Shown here: positions 1 through 8,400 of the stretch, piece after piece
How the letters are laid out: each line of letters starts with the position of its first letter
Numbering within the stretch: the first letter of the stretch is position 1
Source of the DNA: an uncultured Sulfitobacter sp.
GTDB lineage: Bacteria > Pseudomonadota > Alphaproteobacteria > Rhodobacterales > Rhodobacteraceae
NCBI RefSeq assembly: GCF_947499945.1
Contig: NZ_CANMQD010000003.1
Coordinates: forward strand, 294,120 to 358,119
Direction: 5' to 3'
DNA: 64,000 nt
Notes under the pieces: model-generated
What the model saw: only the letters and a program-made list of their open reading frames with translations
Database searches by the model: none
Told to the model about the DNA's origin: nothing
Made by a program: the position numbers and the translations under genes

Positions 1-453
1 GTGATAGGTTTCGGGGTCAGGTTTGCCGCGCTTAACAAGATCACCACCAATGACATCACGAATGTGGGGCAGCAGGCCTGCCTTTGCCAAATGCGCACGC
101 GCCGTTGCCGTTTTGGTAGAGGTCGCAACAGCCATTTTGTAGCCGGACGCAGCAAGCATTTGTAGCAGAGGCAGGGCGCCGTGCTTCAACGGGATATCCT
201 CGGCGAAGCGGACCGCGATGCGTTTGTCCCACTGCGCGTTGAATTGATCCAGCCCAATCTCGCGGGGCAGGCTTTCGCGGATCACCTCATCGCTTTGATC
301 TTGCCTCAGGCCGATAGAGCGCAGGTAAACCTCTGGTGTCTCTGGAAGGGCAAAATGCGCTCTGGTGAGGGTAAAGCACTCAAAGAAAAGCCGCTCGGTA
401 TCCAGCAACAGCCCGTCCATATCAAACAGCACGCCCTGTGCGGGTCTGGTCAT
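1..453 (-). CDS. HAD-superfamily hydrolase (phosphatase), 3' end outside window
   Basis: The first 151 codons of a HAD hydrolase are present and the gene runs off the left edge. The N-terminus carries motif I (FDMDGLLLDTE), whose first Asp is the nucleophile and second the acid/base. A helical cap follows, then motif II-like VATSTK and a stretch ending in GDxVKRGKPDPE, which matches the motif III Lys. This pattern is typical of subfamily IA phosphatases of the phosphoglycolate phosphatase or beta-phosphoglucomutase type acting on small phosphorylated metabolites. The ATG is preceded by AAGGA at 7-nt spacing. The substrate cannot be told from sequence. Confidence 0.85.
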   Translation of the reverse strand, partial: MTRPAQGVLFDMDGLLLDTERLFFECFTLTRAHFALPETPEVYLRSIGLRQDQSDEVIRESLPREIGLDQFNAQWDKRIAVRFAEDIPLKHGALPLLQMLAASGYKMAVATSTKTATARAHLAKAGLLPHIRDVIGGDLVKRGKPDPETYH

Positions 454-538
454 GAGCGTATCCTTGCAGCGGTTAGCACTGAAAAACACGCCCCCCATGA
501 GGAAGGCGCGTTATGTCGTTTCATAGCAGGAGGGAGAA

Positions 539-901
539 TTACGCGTTGGCTTCGCGAATCTTGTCTGCTGCTTCTTTGTCAAAGGTCACGCCGTTGTCAG
601 CGAAGAACGTATCAAGCTCACCTGAGAGGGTCATCTCGGTGATGATGTCACAGCCGCCCACGAATTCGCCTTTGACATAAAGCTGCGGGATTGTGGGCCA
701 GTCGGAGTAATCCTTGATGCCCTGACGGATGTCCTCGTCTGCGAGTACGTTCACATCGGCAAACTCTACGCCCATGTAATTCAGCACGCCTGCCACTTTG
801 GAGGAGAAGCCACACTGCGGCATCTCTTTTGTGCCCTTCATGAACAGGACAACATCGTTATTGGTCACGGTCTCTTTGATTTTGGTGTTTGCGTCGCTCA
901 T
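539..901 (-). CDS. grxD: Monothiol glutaredoxin, Grx4 family
   Basis: The 120-residue protein is a single-domain monothiol glutaredoxin. The CGFS active site is at residues 30-33, preceded by the [10 protein letters not shown] strand, and the later [19 protein letters not shown] segment supplies the cis-Pro and glutathione-binding residues. Family members bind a glutathione-ligated [2Fe-2S] cluster between two monomers and deliver it to acceptor proteins, often together with BolA. A bolA gene lies in the same orientation about 340 bp upstream, with a small membrane-protein gene between, so the three probably form one operon. Length is normal for the family. Confidence 0.95.
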   Translation of the reverse strand: MSDANTKIKETVTNNDVVLFMKGTKEMPQCGFSSKVAGVLNYMGVEFADVNVLADEDIRQGIKDYSDWPTIPQLYVKGEFVGGCDIITEMTLSGELDTFFADNGVTFDKEAADKIREANA

Positions 902-905
902 AGGT

Positions 906-1238
906 CTAATCCTTGTTTTTCATAAATGCGGCATGGAAGCGCCGTGCATAGGTTTCATCATCAGGCATGGCGTCAACGCTTGTGTCGATCCTGCCAGAGG
1001 AGCCGTTCCCGCGTGTCCATATGTGATTGACGCGCTCAAGGCTCTCGTTGCTGCGTTGGGTGCGGCGAATCTCGGCCATGTCTATGGCTTCCATTCCCAG
1101 TTCGGGCGCCTGTGACGGGCGGCTTTGCGGCTGGCGGCTGGACAGGGGGCGGTATGTGCCGCTGGCAGCACGGTATTGCCGCACCCCGAGTATCACGACG
1201 CCCAGCAGAACAGCCCCCAGTATCAGCGGCCAGTCCAT
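906..1238 (-). CDS. Small single-pass membrane protein between bolA and grxD
   Basis: I do not recognise a named family. The 110-residue product begins with one hydrophobic segment (about residues 4-20, [15 protein letters not shown]), then a basic, Ser/Pro/Gln-rich stretch, then a polar C-terminal half with conserved-looking [16 protein letters not shown] and [13 protein letters not shown]. The likely topology is N-terminal anchor with a cytoplasmic tail. It sits 2 bp after the bolA stop and 4 bp before the grxD start, so it should be co-transcribed and possibly translationally coupled with these iron-sulfur trafficking proteins. A role in the same process is inferred from position only. Confidence 0.75.
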   Translation of the reverse strand: MDWPLILGAVLLGVVILGVRQYRAASGTYRPLSSRQPQSRPSQAPELGMEAIDMAEIRRTQRSNESLERVNHIWTRGNGSSGRIDTSVDAMPDDETYARRFHAAFMKNKD

Positions 1239-1240
1239 GT

Positions 1241-1477
1241 CTATTCCGGCACTTTGGTTGTCAGCGCAAGCGCATGAAGCTCGCCTGAGGGACCGTCCAT
1301 CTTGCCCTTGAGGGCTGCATAGACGGCACGCTGTTGCTGCACACGGTTTTTCCCGCGAAAGCTTTCGTCCATCACCATAGCAGACATATGCACACCGTCA
1401 TTGCCTTCAACCACGATCTGCGCGTCGGGAAAGGTCACCCGCAGCAAGTCTTCAATTTCAGTGGCTGTCATGGGCAT
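1241..1477 (-). CDS. bolA: BolA-family protein
   Basis: The 78-residue product matches the BolA fold: an N-terminal helix (MTATEIEDLLRVTFPDA), a strand with EGNDGVHMSAMVMD, the conserved FRGKNRVQQQRAVYAAL helix and a C-terminal ELHALALTTKVP strand holding the conserved His. BolA partners CGFS glutaredoxins and the pair binds a shared [2Fe-2S] cluster used in iron-sulfur delivery or iron sensing. The start was set at the ATG with GGAG 7 nt upstream; an in-frame ATG lies two codons later. Open frame extends much further upstream but has no BolA homology and covers the divergent promoter region. Confidence 0.93.
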   Translation of the reverse strand: MPMTATEIEDLLRVTFPDAQIVVEGNDGVHMSAMVMDESFRGKNRVQQQRAVYAALKGKMDGPSGELHALALTTKVPE

Positions 1478-1616
1478 GGGCAGTCTCCAATTGGGATGTC
1501 TTTGATTAGATGTAGTAGGGGCCGCGTCCACGTGCAAGGGAGAGCGATCACGTCTTGCGCATGGGGCGCGATTGTCAGACGGTAAGGGCAAATCACTCCA
1601 CAGGAGGACAGACCCC

Positions 1617-2585
1617 ATGAACCCCATATCAGGCGCCCCGGAACAAGCAATTGCATGGATCAAAGGCGGCAAACGCGCGGCATTAGCCACAGTGGTCGAG
1701 ACATGGGGATCGGCACCCCGCCGCGTGGGCGCACAGATGGTTGTCTCCTCTGAAGGGGAGATGGAAGGCTCTGTCTCTGGCGGCTGTGTTGAGGGGGCTG
1801 TGGTGCTGGAAGCGCTTGAAGCGCTGGAGGAGGGCGAGACCAAGCTTTTGGAATACGGGATCAGTGATGGCGATGCCTTTGCTGTGGGGCTGGCCTGCGG
1901 CGGGACCATCCGAGTGCTGGTGGAGCCTATGGATGAGGGCGGTATGCCGCTTGATGTGTTAGAGGCGCTGGTGGAGGCCCGTGCTGCGCGCACGCCTGTC
2001 GCCTATGAGGTGGCGCTGGATGGGAGTAGCCGTGCATTGGTCAGTGAGGGTCATCAGGACCGCTTTCGCAGGGACCGCTCTGGCATAGACGAAGACACCA
2101 AGACATTTATCGCTATTCACAACCCACCTTTGCGCCTTATCGTTGTTGGGGCCGTTCACATCGCTCAAGCGCTTGTGCCAATGGCTCAGATTGCAGGGTT
2201 TGATCCCTTTGTTGTGGACCCGCGCGAAGCCTTCGGCTCGCAAGCGCGTTTCCCCGATGCCCTTGTGATCAACGACTGGCCCGATGCCGCGTTGAAGGAG
2301 GTGGGGGTAGACACCCGCACTGCCTTGGTCTTACTCACCCACGATCCCAAGCTTGACGATCCTGCGCTGCATGTTGGCCTGCGCTCTGGTGCGTTCTATA
2401 TCGGGGCGCTGGGCTCCAAACGCACCCATGCGGCGCGGGTGGAGCGTTTGACCGAAGCGGGGTTTGATCCCCATACCATCGCACGGATCAACGGCCCTGT
2501 CGGTTTGGACATCGGTGCTGCTGGCCCCGCAGAGATTGCCGTCTCCATCCTCGCCCAAATGATCGAGGCCTTGCGCCAACCATGA
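1617..2585 (+). CDS. XdhC/CoxI-family molybdenum-enzyme maturation protein
   Basis: The 322-residue protein has an N-terminal XdhC_CoxI domain (LATVVETWGSAPRRVGAQM, then SVSGGCVEGAV) and a C-terminal NAD(P)-binding XdhC_C domain (RLIVVGAVHIAQALVPMA, later ALGSKRTHAARVERL and GLDIGA). XdhC binds molybdenum cofactor, supports its sulfuration and inserts it into xanthine-oxidase-family enzymes. CoxI is the equivalent in CO dehydrogenase clusters. The gene opens the cox-like operon, consistent with maturation of the CoxL encoded downstream. The ATG has AGGAGG 9 nt upstream, and the stop overlaps the next start in an ATGA. Confidence 0.9.
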   Translation: MNPISGAPEQAIAWIKGGKRAALATVVETWGSAPRRVGAQMVVSSEGEMEGSVSGGCVEGAVVLEALEALEEGETKLLEYGISDGDAFAVGLACGGTIRVLVEPMDEGGMPLDVLEALVEARAARTPVAYEVALDGSSRALVSEGHQDRFRRDRSGIDEDTKTFIAIHNPPLRLIVVGAVHIAQALVPMAQIAGFDPFVVDPREAFGSQARFPDALVINDWPDAALKEVGVDTRTALVLLTHDPKLDDPALHVGLRSGAFYIGALGSKRTHAARVERLTEAGFDPHTIARINGPVGLDIGAAGPAEIAVSILAQMIEALRQP

Positions 2586-3586
2586 AGTTTGGCCCGGTCC
2601 CCATCCACGCCGCGCTAGGCGCGATCTTGGCCCATTCCGTCGCTCTGCCCGAAGGACGTCTGCGCAAAGGGCTGGTGCTCGAAAAGGATGATCTGTCCGC
2701 TTTGGAGGCTGCTGATATACCTGAAGTCACTGTTGCCACGCTTGAAAAAGGCGACATAGACGAGAACGCCGCAGCCGACAGTCTGGCAGATGCGCTTATG
2801 GTGAATGGTATGGGCCTTCACCGGAGCGCGGCTTTTACCGGACGGGTCAACCTGATTGCGGATACCGCAGGCGTTGTTGTGTTGGATATTGACGCGCTGC
2901 ACGCGATCAACAGTGTCGACCCGATGATCACAGTCGCCACTGTGCCGCCGCACCATCAGGTGCGCACAGGGGATATGGTCGCCACGATAAAGATTATTTC
3001 ATATGCGGTCCCAGAGGAAGCGCTGGCCAGAGCGTTGGCCGCGGCGCAAGATGCCATTACTGTGGCTGCACCCAAGTTAACCGCCGCAACACTCATCATC
3101 ACCGAGATTGCAGGGGGCGCGGGGGAAAAGGGGCGCAACGCGATAGAAGAGAGGCTTACCGCGCTGGGCGTGACGCTGGCCGATGTGCACACGGTGCCTC
3201 ATGAGCGAGTTGCGCTGAGCGGTGCTATTTCAGCGACAACCACCCCTCTGGTGCTGATCCTCACCGGATCTGCTACTTCAGACATTCATGACGTAGCCCC
3301 TTCGGCGCTGGTGCAGATCGGTGGCCGTATCACGCGGTTTGGTATGCCTGTCGATCCCGGTAATCTGTTGTTTTTGGGGACGTTGGGCAAGCAGTGTGTG
3401 ATTGGTTTGCCAGGCTGTGCCCGCTCTCCCGCGCTTAACGGCGCGGATTGGGTGCTGGCGCGGATGGTCTGCGGCGTAGACGTGAGTGCCGCTGACATTG
3501 CTGCCATGGGAGTAGGGGGGCTGCTCAAGGAAATCCCAACCCGCCCCCAGCCGCGCCGCCCGAAAACCGAAGCTAAACCAGCGTGA
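2582..3586 (+). CDS. Molybdopterin-binding (MoeA/MoaB-like) protein
   Basis: The 334-residue protein opens with a MoeA-like stretch (FGPVPIHAALGAILAHSV, then LRKGLVLEKDDLSAL) and has a MoaB/Mog-type molybdopterin-binding domain in the second half (TLIITEIAG, ALSGAISATTTPLVLILTGSAT, GMPVDPGNLLFLG). Proteins of this kind accompany XdhC in operons for CO-dehydrogenase-like enzymes and are thought to handle molybdopterin or its cytidylylated form. Start and previous stop share ATGA, implying translational coupling. A 102-bp gap separates it from coxS. The exact step is unproven; cytidylyltransferase activity is an alternative, but no MobA-type nucleotide-binding motif is visible. Confidence 0.82.
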   Translation: MKFGPVPIHAALGAILAHSVALPEGRLRKGLVLEKDDLSALEAADIPEVTVATLEKGDIDENAAADSLADALMVNGMGLHRSAAFTGRVNLIADTAGVVVLDIDALHAINSVDPMITVATVPPHHQVRTGDMVATIKIISYAVPEEALARALAAAQDAITVAAPKLTAATLIITEIAGGAGEKGRNAIEERLTALGVTLADVHTVPHERVALSGAISATTTPLVLILTGSATSDIHDVAPSALVQIGGRITRFGMPVDPGNLLFLGTLGKQCVIGLPGCARSPALNGADWVLARMVCGVDVSAADIAAMGVGGLLKEIPTRPQPRRPKTEAKPA

Positions 3587-3688
3587 AATGACGACTTCGC
3601 GCGTCAAGCGATTTTTTTGGTTCTCAACGGCTCGGCGCCATGCTTAACTCAACTCAAACCATAAATACAGAAGTCTGGGAGGACGTGA

Positions 3689-4174
3689 ATGACACAGCTA
3701 AAAATGACTGTGAACGGCAAAGCCGCATCGGGTGAGGTCGAAGGCCGCACGCTTTTGGTGCAGTTTTTGCGTGAAAACCTTGGCATGACAGGCACCCATG
3801 TTGGCTGCGACACAAGCCAGTGTGGCGCGTGTGTGGTGCATGTGAATGGCGAAGCGGTGAAATCCTGCACCATGCTGGCGGTTGAAGCCAATGGTGCGGA
3901 AGTGGCGACGATTGAAGGTCAGGCAGCGCCAGACGGCACGCTTAATACAATTCAGCAGGCGTTTCAGGACCACCACGGTCTTCAATGCGGCTTCTGTACT
4001 CCGGGTATGGTGATGTCCGCAGCAGCTCTGCTCAAGGACAATCCAAAGCCCACAGTTGACGATGTGCGTCATTACCTCGACGGCAACATCTGCCGCTGCA
4101 CGGGCTACCACAACATTGTCAAAGCGATCATGGCCGCATCCGGTCAGGACGTTTCCGCCATCGCGGCAGAATAA
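3689..4174 (+). CDS. coxS: CO-dehydrogenase-like small subunit, 2x[2Fe-2S]
   Basis: The 161-residue iron-sulfur subunit has the two expected [2Fe-2S] domains. Cys 40, 45, 48 and 60 form the plant-ferredoxin-type site ([15 protein letters not shown]). Cys 100, 103, 135 and 137 form the second site ([10 protein letters not shown] and [10 protein letters not shown]). It carries electrons from the molybdenum centre of CoxL to the FAD of CoxM. A GGGAGG ribosome site precedes the ATG. The S-L-M gene order, rather than M-S-L, is that of form II enzymes. Length is standard for the family. Confidence 0.93.
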   Translation: MTQLKMTVNGKAASGEVEGRTLLVQFLRENLGMTGTHVGCDTSQCGACVVHVNGEAVKSCTMLAVEANGAEVATIEGQAAPDGTLNTIQQAFQDHHGLQCGFCTPGMVMSAAALLKDNPKPTVDDVRHYLDGNICRCTGYHNIVKAIMAASGQDVSAIAAE

Positions 4175-4281
4175 TTAGATAACGGTCTGCGGCCCGCGGG
4201 GAGGCGGGTGGCATATCTTGCGGTATTGTCCGCGAAACGATTGGGCGCGCAGAGCCGCGCCACCCCTAGGGAGGAATTGAA

Positions 4282-6645
4282 ATGCCAAAGGATCATGGTA
4301 TCGGCGCCAGCAGCAAGCGGCGCGAGGACGTCCGGTTTTTGACCGGAGAAGGTAACTACACCGACGACATCAACGTAAACGGGCAGGCCTATGTCTATTT
4401 TCTGCGCTCTGACATTGCCCACGGCACGCTGAACTCTGTCGACACTTCAGCCGCTGACGGTATGGAAGGTGTCGTAAAGATCTTTACCGGAGCGGACTTT
4501 GAAGCCGTTGGCTCGGTCCCTTGCGGCTGGCAGGTGACGGACAAGCACGGCGAAGTCATGCAAGAGCCACGCCACCCCGTGCTGGCCCACGGAAAAGTGC
4601 GCCACGTAGGGGAGCCGATCGCCGCCGTTGTGGCCGAAACGCTGGAACAGGCGCGTGATGCGGCTGAGGCGATTGTCCTCGACATCACCCATCTTCCGGC
4701 GGTTGTGGACATGAAAGAAGCCGTCAAAGAAGGTGCGCCAAAAGTACATGATGATCTAACCTCAAACCTCTGTTATGACTGGGGTTTTGTGGAGGAGAAC
4801 AAGGCGGCCGTCGATGCGGCATTTGAGGAGGCGCATCACGTCACCACGCTTGAGCTGGTTAACAACCGCCTCGTCGCCAACCCGATGGAGCCGCGTGTGG
4901 CAGTGGGTGATTTTGCCCGTGGCACGGGCGATCACACACTCTACACCACCTCGCAGAACCCCCACGTCATTCGCTTGCTCATGGGGGCGTTCGTACTGGG
5001 CATTCCAGAACATAAATTGCGTGTTGTGGCCCCTGATGTGGGCGGCGGCTTTGGCACAAAGATCTTCCACTATCAGGAAGAAGCCTTTGTGACATATGCG
5101 GCCAAAGTCTGTAACCGTGCGGTCAAATGGACATCGTCACGTTCCGAAGCCTTCATGTCGGACGCCCATGGCCGAGACCATGTAACCAAAATCCAGCTCG
5201 CACTGGATAAAGACAACAACTTTACTGCTTTGCGCACCGATACCTACGCCAACATGGGCGCTTACCTATCGACCTTTGCACCATCAGTCCCAACATGGCT
5301 GCATGGCACGCTGATGGCGGGGAACTACAAAACTCCACTGATTTATGTGAACGTGAAGGCTGTTTTTACCAACACGGTCCCAGTTGATGCCTATCGCGGC
5401 GCGGGTCGTCCCGAAGCGACATACCAGCTTGAGCGGTTGGTCGATAAAGCGGCTCATGAGCTGAAAGTAGACCCCATCAAACTGCGCCGCCAGAACTTCA
5501 TCATGGAATTCCCATATGCGACACCAGTGGCTGTGGAGTATGACACGGGTGATTATGTTGCCACGATGGACAAGCTCGAAGAGATGGCGGACATCGCAGG
5601 CTTTAAGAAGCGCCGTGAAGATTCTGAAGCCAAAGGCAAATTGCGCGGATTTGGTGTGAACTGCTATATCGAGGCTTGCGGCATTGCGCCATCAAACCTT
5701 GTGGGTCAGCTTGGTGCGCGTGCAGGTCTGTTTGAGAGCTGTACTGTGCGTGTGAACGCCACGGGTGGTCTGGTTGTCATGACAGGCAGCCATAGCCACG
5801 GGCAGGGGCATGAGACGTCCTTTGCTCAGGTCGTTGCAGACATGATTGGTATCCCTGAGGATATGGTCGAGATCGTGCACGGCGATACGGCCAATACACC
5901 AATGGGCATGGGCACCTACGGTTCCCGCTCTCTCGCGGTGGGTGGCTCTGCTATGGTCAAAGCCACTGAGAAGATCATCGCGAAAGCCACCAAAATCGCC
6001 AGCCATTTGCTGGAAGCATCGGAGGGGGATGTGGAGCTTAAGGATGGTGCGTTCACTGTTGCAGGCACGGATAAATCCGTTGCTTGGGGTGATGTGACAC
6101 TCGCCGCTTATGTGCCGCATAACTATCCGCTGGAAGAGATCGAGCCAGGTCTGGAAGAGACAGCGTTTTATGATCCATCCAACTTTACCTACCCCTCGGG
6201 CGCCTATGCCTGCGAAGTTGAACTTGACCCTGAAACGGGTCAGGTCACGGTAGAGCGCTTCTCGGCTGCGGATGATTTTGGCAATATCGTGAATCCGATG
6301 ATCGTGACGGGTCAGGTCCATGGCGGTCTGGCACAGGGTATCGGGCAAGCGCTGCTCGAAAATTGTGCCTACGACAGCGATGGCCAACTTCTGAGCGCGT
6401 CCTACATGGACTATGCGATGCCACGTGCGTCCGATCTGCCATTCTATGACGTCGATCATTCTTGCCAGACACCGTGCACGCACAACCCCTTGGGCGTGAA
6501 AGGCTGCGGCGAGGCGGGCGCGATTGGCTCTCCGCCAGCAGTGGTCAATGCTGTGCTTGATGCCATGCGTTCGGGTGGGAAGGATGTAGGCCATATCGAC
6601 ATGCCTGTATCGCCACACCGCGTCTGGGAAGCGATGAACAGCTGA
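4282..6645 (+). CDS. coxL: Form II CO-dehydrogenase-like molybdenum large subunit
   Basis: The 787-residue catalytic subunit of the xanthine oxidase family starts with the hammerhead domain ([21 protein letters not shown]) and continues with the molybdopterin-cytosine-dinucleotide-binding regions ([45 protein letters not shown]). The active-site loop at residues 370-376 (nt 5389-5409) reads AYRGAGR, the form II signature; form I CO dehydrogenases have AYXCSFR with the copper-binding Cys. The form I Cys is therefore absent. Form II enzymes are widespread in roseobacters, but CO oxidation in this group has been linked to form I, so the true substrate is uncertain. GGGAGG lies upstream of the ATG. 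Confidence 0.93.
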   Translation: MPKDHGIGASSKRREDVRFLTGEGNYTDDINVNGQAYVYFLRSDIAHGTLNSVDTSAADGMEGVVKIFTGADFEAVGSVPCGWQVTDKHGEVMQEPRHPVLAHGKVRHVGEPIAAVVAETLEQARDAAEAIVLDITHLPAVVDMKEAVKEGAPKVHDDLTSNLCYDWGFVEENKAAVDAAFEEAHHVTTLELVNNRLVANPMEPRVAVGDFARGTGDHTLYTTSQNPHVIRLLMGAFVLGIPEHKLRVVAPDVGGGFGTKIFHYQEEAFVTYAAKVCNRAVKWTSSRSEAFMSDAHGRDHVTKIQLALDKDNNFTALRTDTYANMGAYLSTFAPSVPTWLHGTLMAGNYKTPLIYVNVKAVFTNTVPVDAYRGAGRPEATYQLERLVDKAAHELKVDPIKLRRQNFIMEFPYATPVAVEYDTGDYVATMDKLEEMADIAGFKKRREDSEAKGKLRGFGVNCYIEACGIAPSNLVGQLGARAGLFESCTVRVNATGGLVVMTGSHSHGQGHETSFAQVVADMIGIPEDMVEIVHGDTANTPMGMGTYGSRSLAVGGSAMVKATEKIIAKATKIASHLLEASEGDVELKDGAFTVAGTDKSVAWGDVTLAAYVPHNYPLEEIEPGLEETAFYDPSNFTYPSGAYACEVELDPETGQVTVERFSAADDFGNIVNPMIVTGQVHGGLAQGIGQALLENCAYDSDGQLLSASYMDYAMPRASDLPFYDVDHSCQTPCTHNPLGVKGCGEAGAIGSPPAVVNAVLDAMRSGGKDVGHIDMPVSPHRVWEAMNS

Positions 6646-6654
6646 GGTTGACTT

Positions 6655-6683
6655 ACAACCGATGCCCGAGGGGCATCGGTTGT
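6655..6683 (+). other. Perfect 13-bp stem-loop between coxL and coxM
   Basis: ACAACCGATGCCC is followed by a GAG loop and its exact reverse complement, starting 10 nt after the coxL stop. No T-run follows, so it does not look like a simple intrinsic terminator. An mRNA processing or stabilising element that sets the CoxM to CoxL ratio, or a partial attenuator, is a reasonable guess. Confidence 0.7.
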
Positions 6684-6740
6684 ACATTGAGATTTGAAAA
6701 GGATGCAAAGGCTTCGGCCTGTATCCGAAAGGAAGATAAA

Positions 6741-7529
6741 ATGTATAATTTTGATGTTGAGATGCCGACGTCGATTGCGGATGCAGTCAAAGCGTTGGGC
6801 CGTGAAGAAGCGCAGCCGATGAGTGGGGGGCAGACGCTTATTCCGACGCTGAAAGCGCGACTTGCTGCGCCTTCGGTTCTGGTGTCGTTGCACAGCATTC
6901 CTGAGATGAAAGGCGTCTGCAAAAATGACGCGGGTGACATTTGTATTGGCGGTGCGACCACCCATGCAACCGTTGCAGCAGAAGCGGTTGATTATCCTGC
7001 CTTGGCGTCTCTGGCGGCGCGGATCGGTGACCCAGCGGTGCGTAATCGTGGTACGATTGGCGGATCTGTGGCCAACAATGACCCGTCAGCATGCTATCCT
7101 GCTGGGGTGCTCGGCTCCGGTGCGACAATTGTGACCAATAATCGTGAGATTGCGGCAGATGACTATTTTTTAGGAATGTTCGAGACAGCGCTTGAAGAAG
7201 GCGAGATCGTTACCGAAGTGAAGTTCCCGATCCCCGAGGTCGCGCACTATGAGAAGCATTTGCAGCCTGCGTCGCGCTTTCCGCTTGTGGCGGTGTTTGT
7301 TGCAAAATTTGCGGACGGTGTTCGGGTCGCGATCACAGGGGCATCAGAGAATGGTGTGTTTCGCTGGACTGAGGCAGAAAATGCGCTGAGCGGCAATTTT
7401 TCTGCATCTGCACTCGACGGATTGTCTCTGTCAGGGGACAAAATGATCAGTGATTTGCACGGCTCGGGGAAATACCGTGCGCATCTGTGTGGTGTTATGG
7501 CAAAGCGGGCCGTCGCTGCAGCGAGTTGA
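6741..7529 (+). CDS. coxM: CO-dehydrogenase-like medium subunit, FAD-binding
   Basis: The 262-residue flavoprotein subunit has both FAD-binding signatures of the family: SGGQT at residues 28-32 and TIGGSVANNDPSA from about 105. A CO_deh_flav_C-type domain follows in the last 90 residues. It passes electrons from the CoxS clusters through FAD to the membrane quinone pool or another acceptor. The start was set at the ATG with AAAGGAAG upstream; a longer reading frame exists, but its extra residues overlap the intergenic hairpin. It is the last gene before a strong terminator, so the operon is xdhC-like, molybdopterin-binding gene, coxS, coxL, coxM. Confidence 0.92.
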   Translation: MYNFDVEMPTSIADAVKALGREEAQPMSGGQTLIPTLKARLAAPSVLVSLHSIPEMKGVCKNDAGDICIGGATTHATVAAEAVDYPALASLAARIGDPAVRNRGTIGGSVANNDPSACYPAGVLGSGATIVTNNREIAADDYFLGMFETALEEGEIVTEVKFPIPEVAHYEKHLQPASRFPLVAVFVAKFADGVRVAITGASENGVFRWTEAENALSGNFSASALDGLSLSGDKMISDLHGSGKYRAHLCGVMAKRAVAAAS

Positions 7530-7551
7530 GCCAAAACGTGAACGACTTTTG

Positions 7552-7580
7552 AAAGGGGCGCCAAATAGGTGCCCCTTTTT
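7552..7580 (+). terminator. Intrinsic terminator of the cox operon
   Basis: An 11-bp stem (AAAGGGGCGCC / GGTGCCCCTTT, one G-U pair) with a 5-nt loop runs into TTTTT 22 nt after the coxM stop. Confidence 0.85.
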
Positions 7581-7595
7581 ATTTCTCAAGCGTAG

Positions 7596-7624
7596 AAAAA
7601 AGGCCCGCTAGAAAGCGGGCCTTT
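7596..7624 (-). terminator. Intrinsic terminator of infC
   Basis: An AAAGGCCCGCT / AGCGGGCCTTT stem with an AGAA loop is followed, read on the minus strand, by a T-run (six A on the plus strand). It lies 27 nt past the infC stop and faces the cox terminator. Confidence 0.85.
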
Positions 7625-7650
7625 GAAATCCATGTCAGAGGATGCTGCCG

Positions 7651-8199
7651 TTACTTGCTTGGCAATTGACCGATCAGCATGACCATCTGGCGGCCTTCCA
7701 TCTTTGGAAAGTTCTCGATCTTGCCATGCTCTTTGACGTCTTCTGCGACGCGCTCAAGCAGCTCACGACCAAGGTTCTGGTGCGCCATCTCGCGTCCGCG
7801 GAAGCGCAGGGTGATCTTTACCTTGTCGCCATTGGCCAGAAACTTGAACACATTGCGCATCTTGATGTCATAGTCACCGCTGTCCGTATTTGGGCGGAAC
7901 TTGACCTCTTTGATCTCAATGATCTTTTGCTTCTTACGGGCTTCGGCTTCACGCTTTTGCGTTTCGTACTTAAACTTGCCAAAGTCCATGATTTTGCAAA
8001 CAGGCGGATTGGCATTTGGCGAGATTTCGACCAAGTCGAGCCCTGCCTCGTCAGCCATTTCCATGGCACGACCCGGAGTAACAACTCCGACGTTCTCGCC
8101 ATCTGCGCCGATCAGGCGGATTTCGTTGGAGCGGATAAATTCATTGACGCGCGGGCCGGTGTCTCGTTGCGGCGGTGCGTTATGGGGTCTGCGAGCGAT
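7651..8199 (-). CDS. infC: Translation initiation factor IF-3
   Basis: The product (about 182 residues) has the IF-3 N-domain ([40 protein letters not shown]), the linker [20 protein letters not shown] and the C-domain ([19 protein letters not shown]). It binds the 30S subunit, blocks 50S joining and proofreads the initiator tRNA. No ATG, GTG or TTG fits the N-terminus: homology continues upstream of the first ATG to [16 protein letters not shown], preceded by two ATC codons with AAAGG just upstream. I take the ATC next to GCT CGC as start (the preceding ATC is possible). Rare infC start codons are a known autoregulatory feature, because IF-3 discriminates against them. Confidence 0.93.
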   Translation of the reverse strand: MARRPHNAPPQRDTGPRVNEFIRSNEIRLIGADGENVGVVTPGRAMEMADEAGLDLVEISPNANPPVCKIMDFGKFKYETQKREAEARKKQKIIEIKEVKFRPNTDSGDYDIKMRNVFKFLANGDKVKITLRFRGREMAHQNLGRELLERVAEDVKEHGKIENFPKMEGRQMVMLIGQLPSK

Positions 8200-8400
8200 G
8201 ATGGACGTCCTTTAATGGTGGTATTACCGAATTGGGAAGATAAACACCCGCGCCGCGCCCTTCAAGGCGAAAATCATGCAACCTTGCGCTTTGGTAGTGC
8301 GTTTTCCCCTTGAACATGCGGGAATGCATGCGCATTTGGGCGCCAATGGTGCGTGGAAAGGTATTTTGCTGTGCCACGCTACAAACTAGGGGAATAAATT

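Noticed and set aside
1241-1993. BolA as a 250-residue protein with a long N-terminal extension
   Set aside because: The extra 172 residues overlap the 5' part of the divergent xdhC-like gene and are Ser/Pro/Ala-rich antisense translation.
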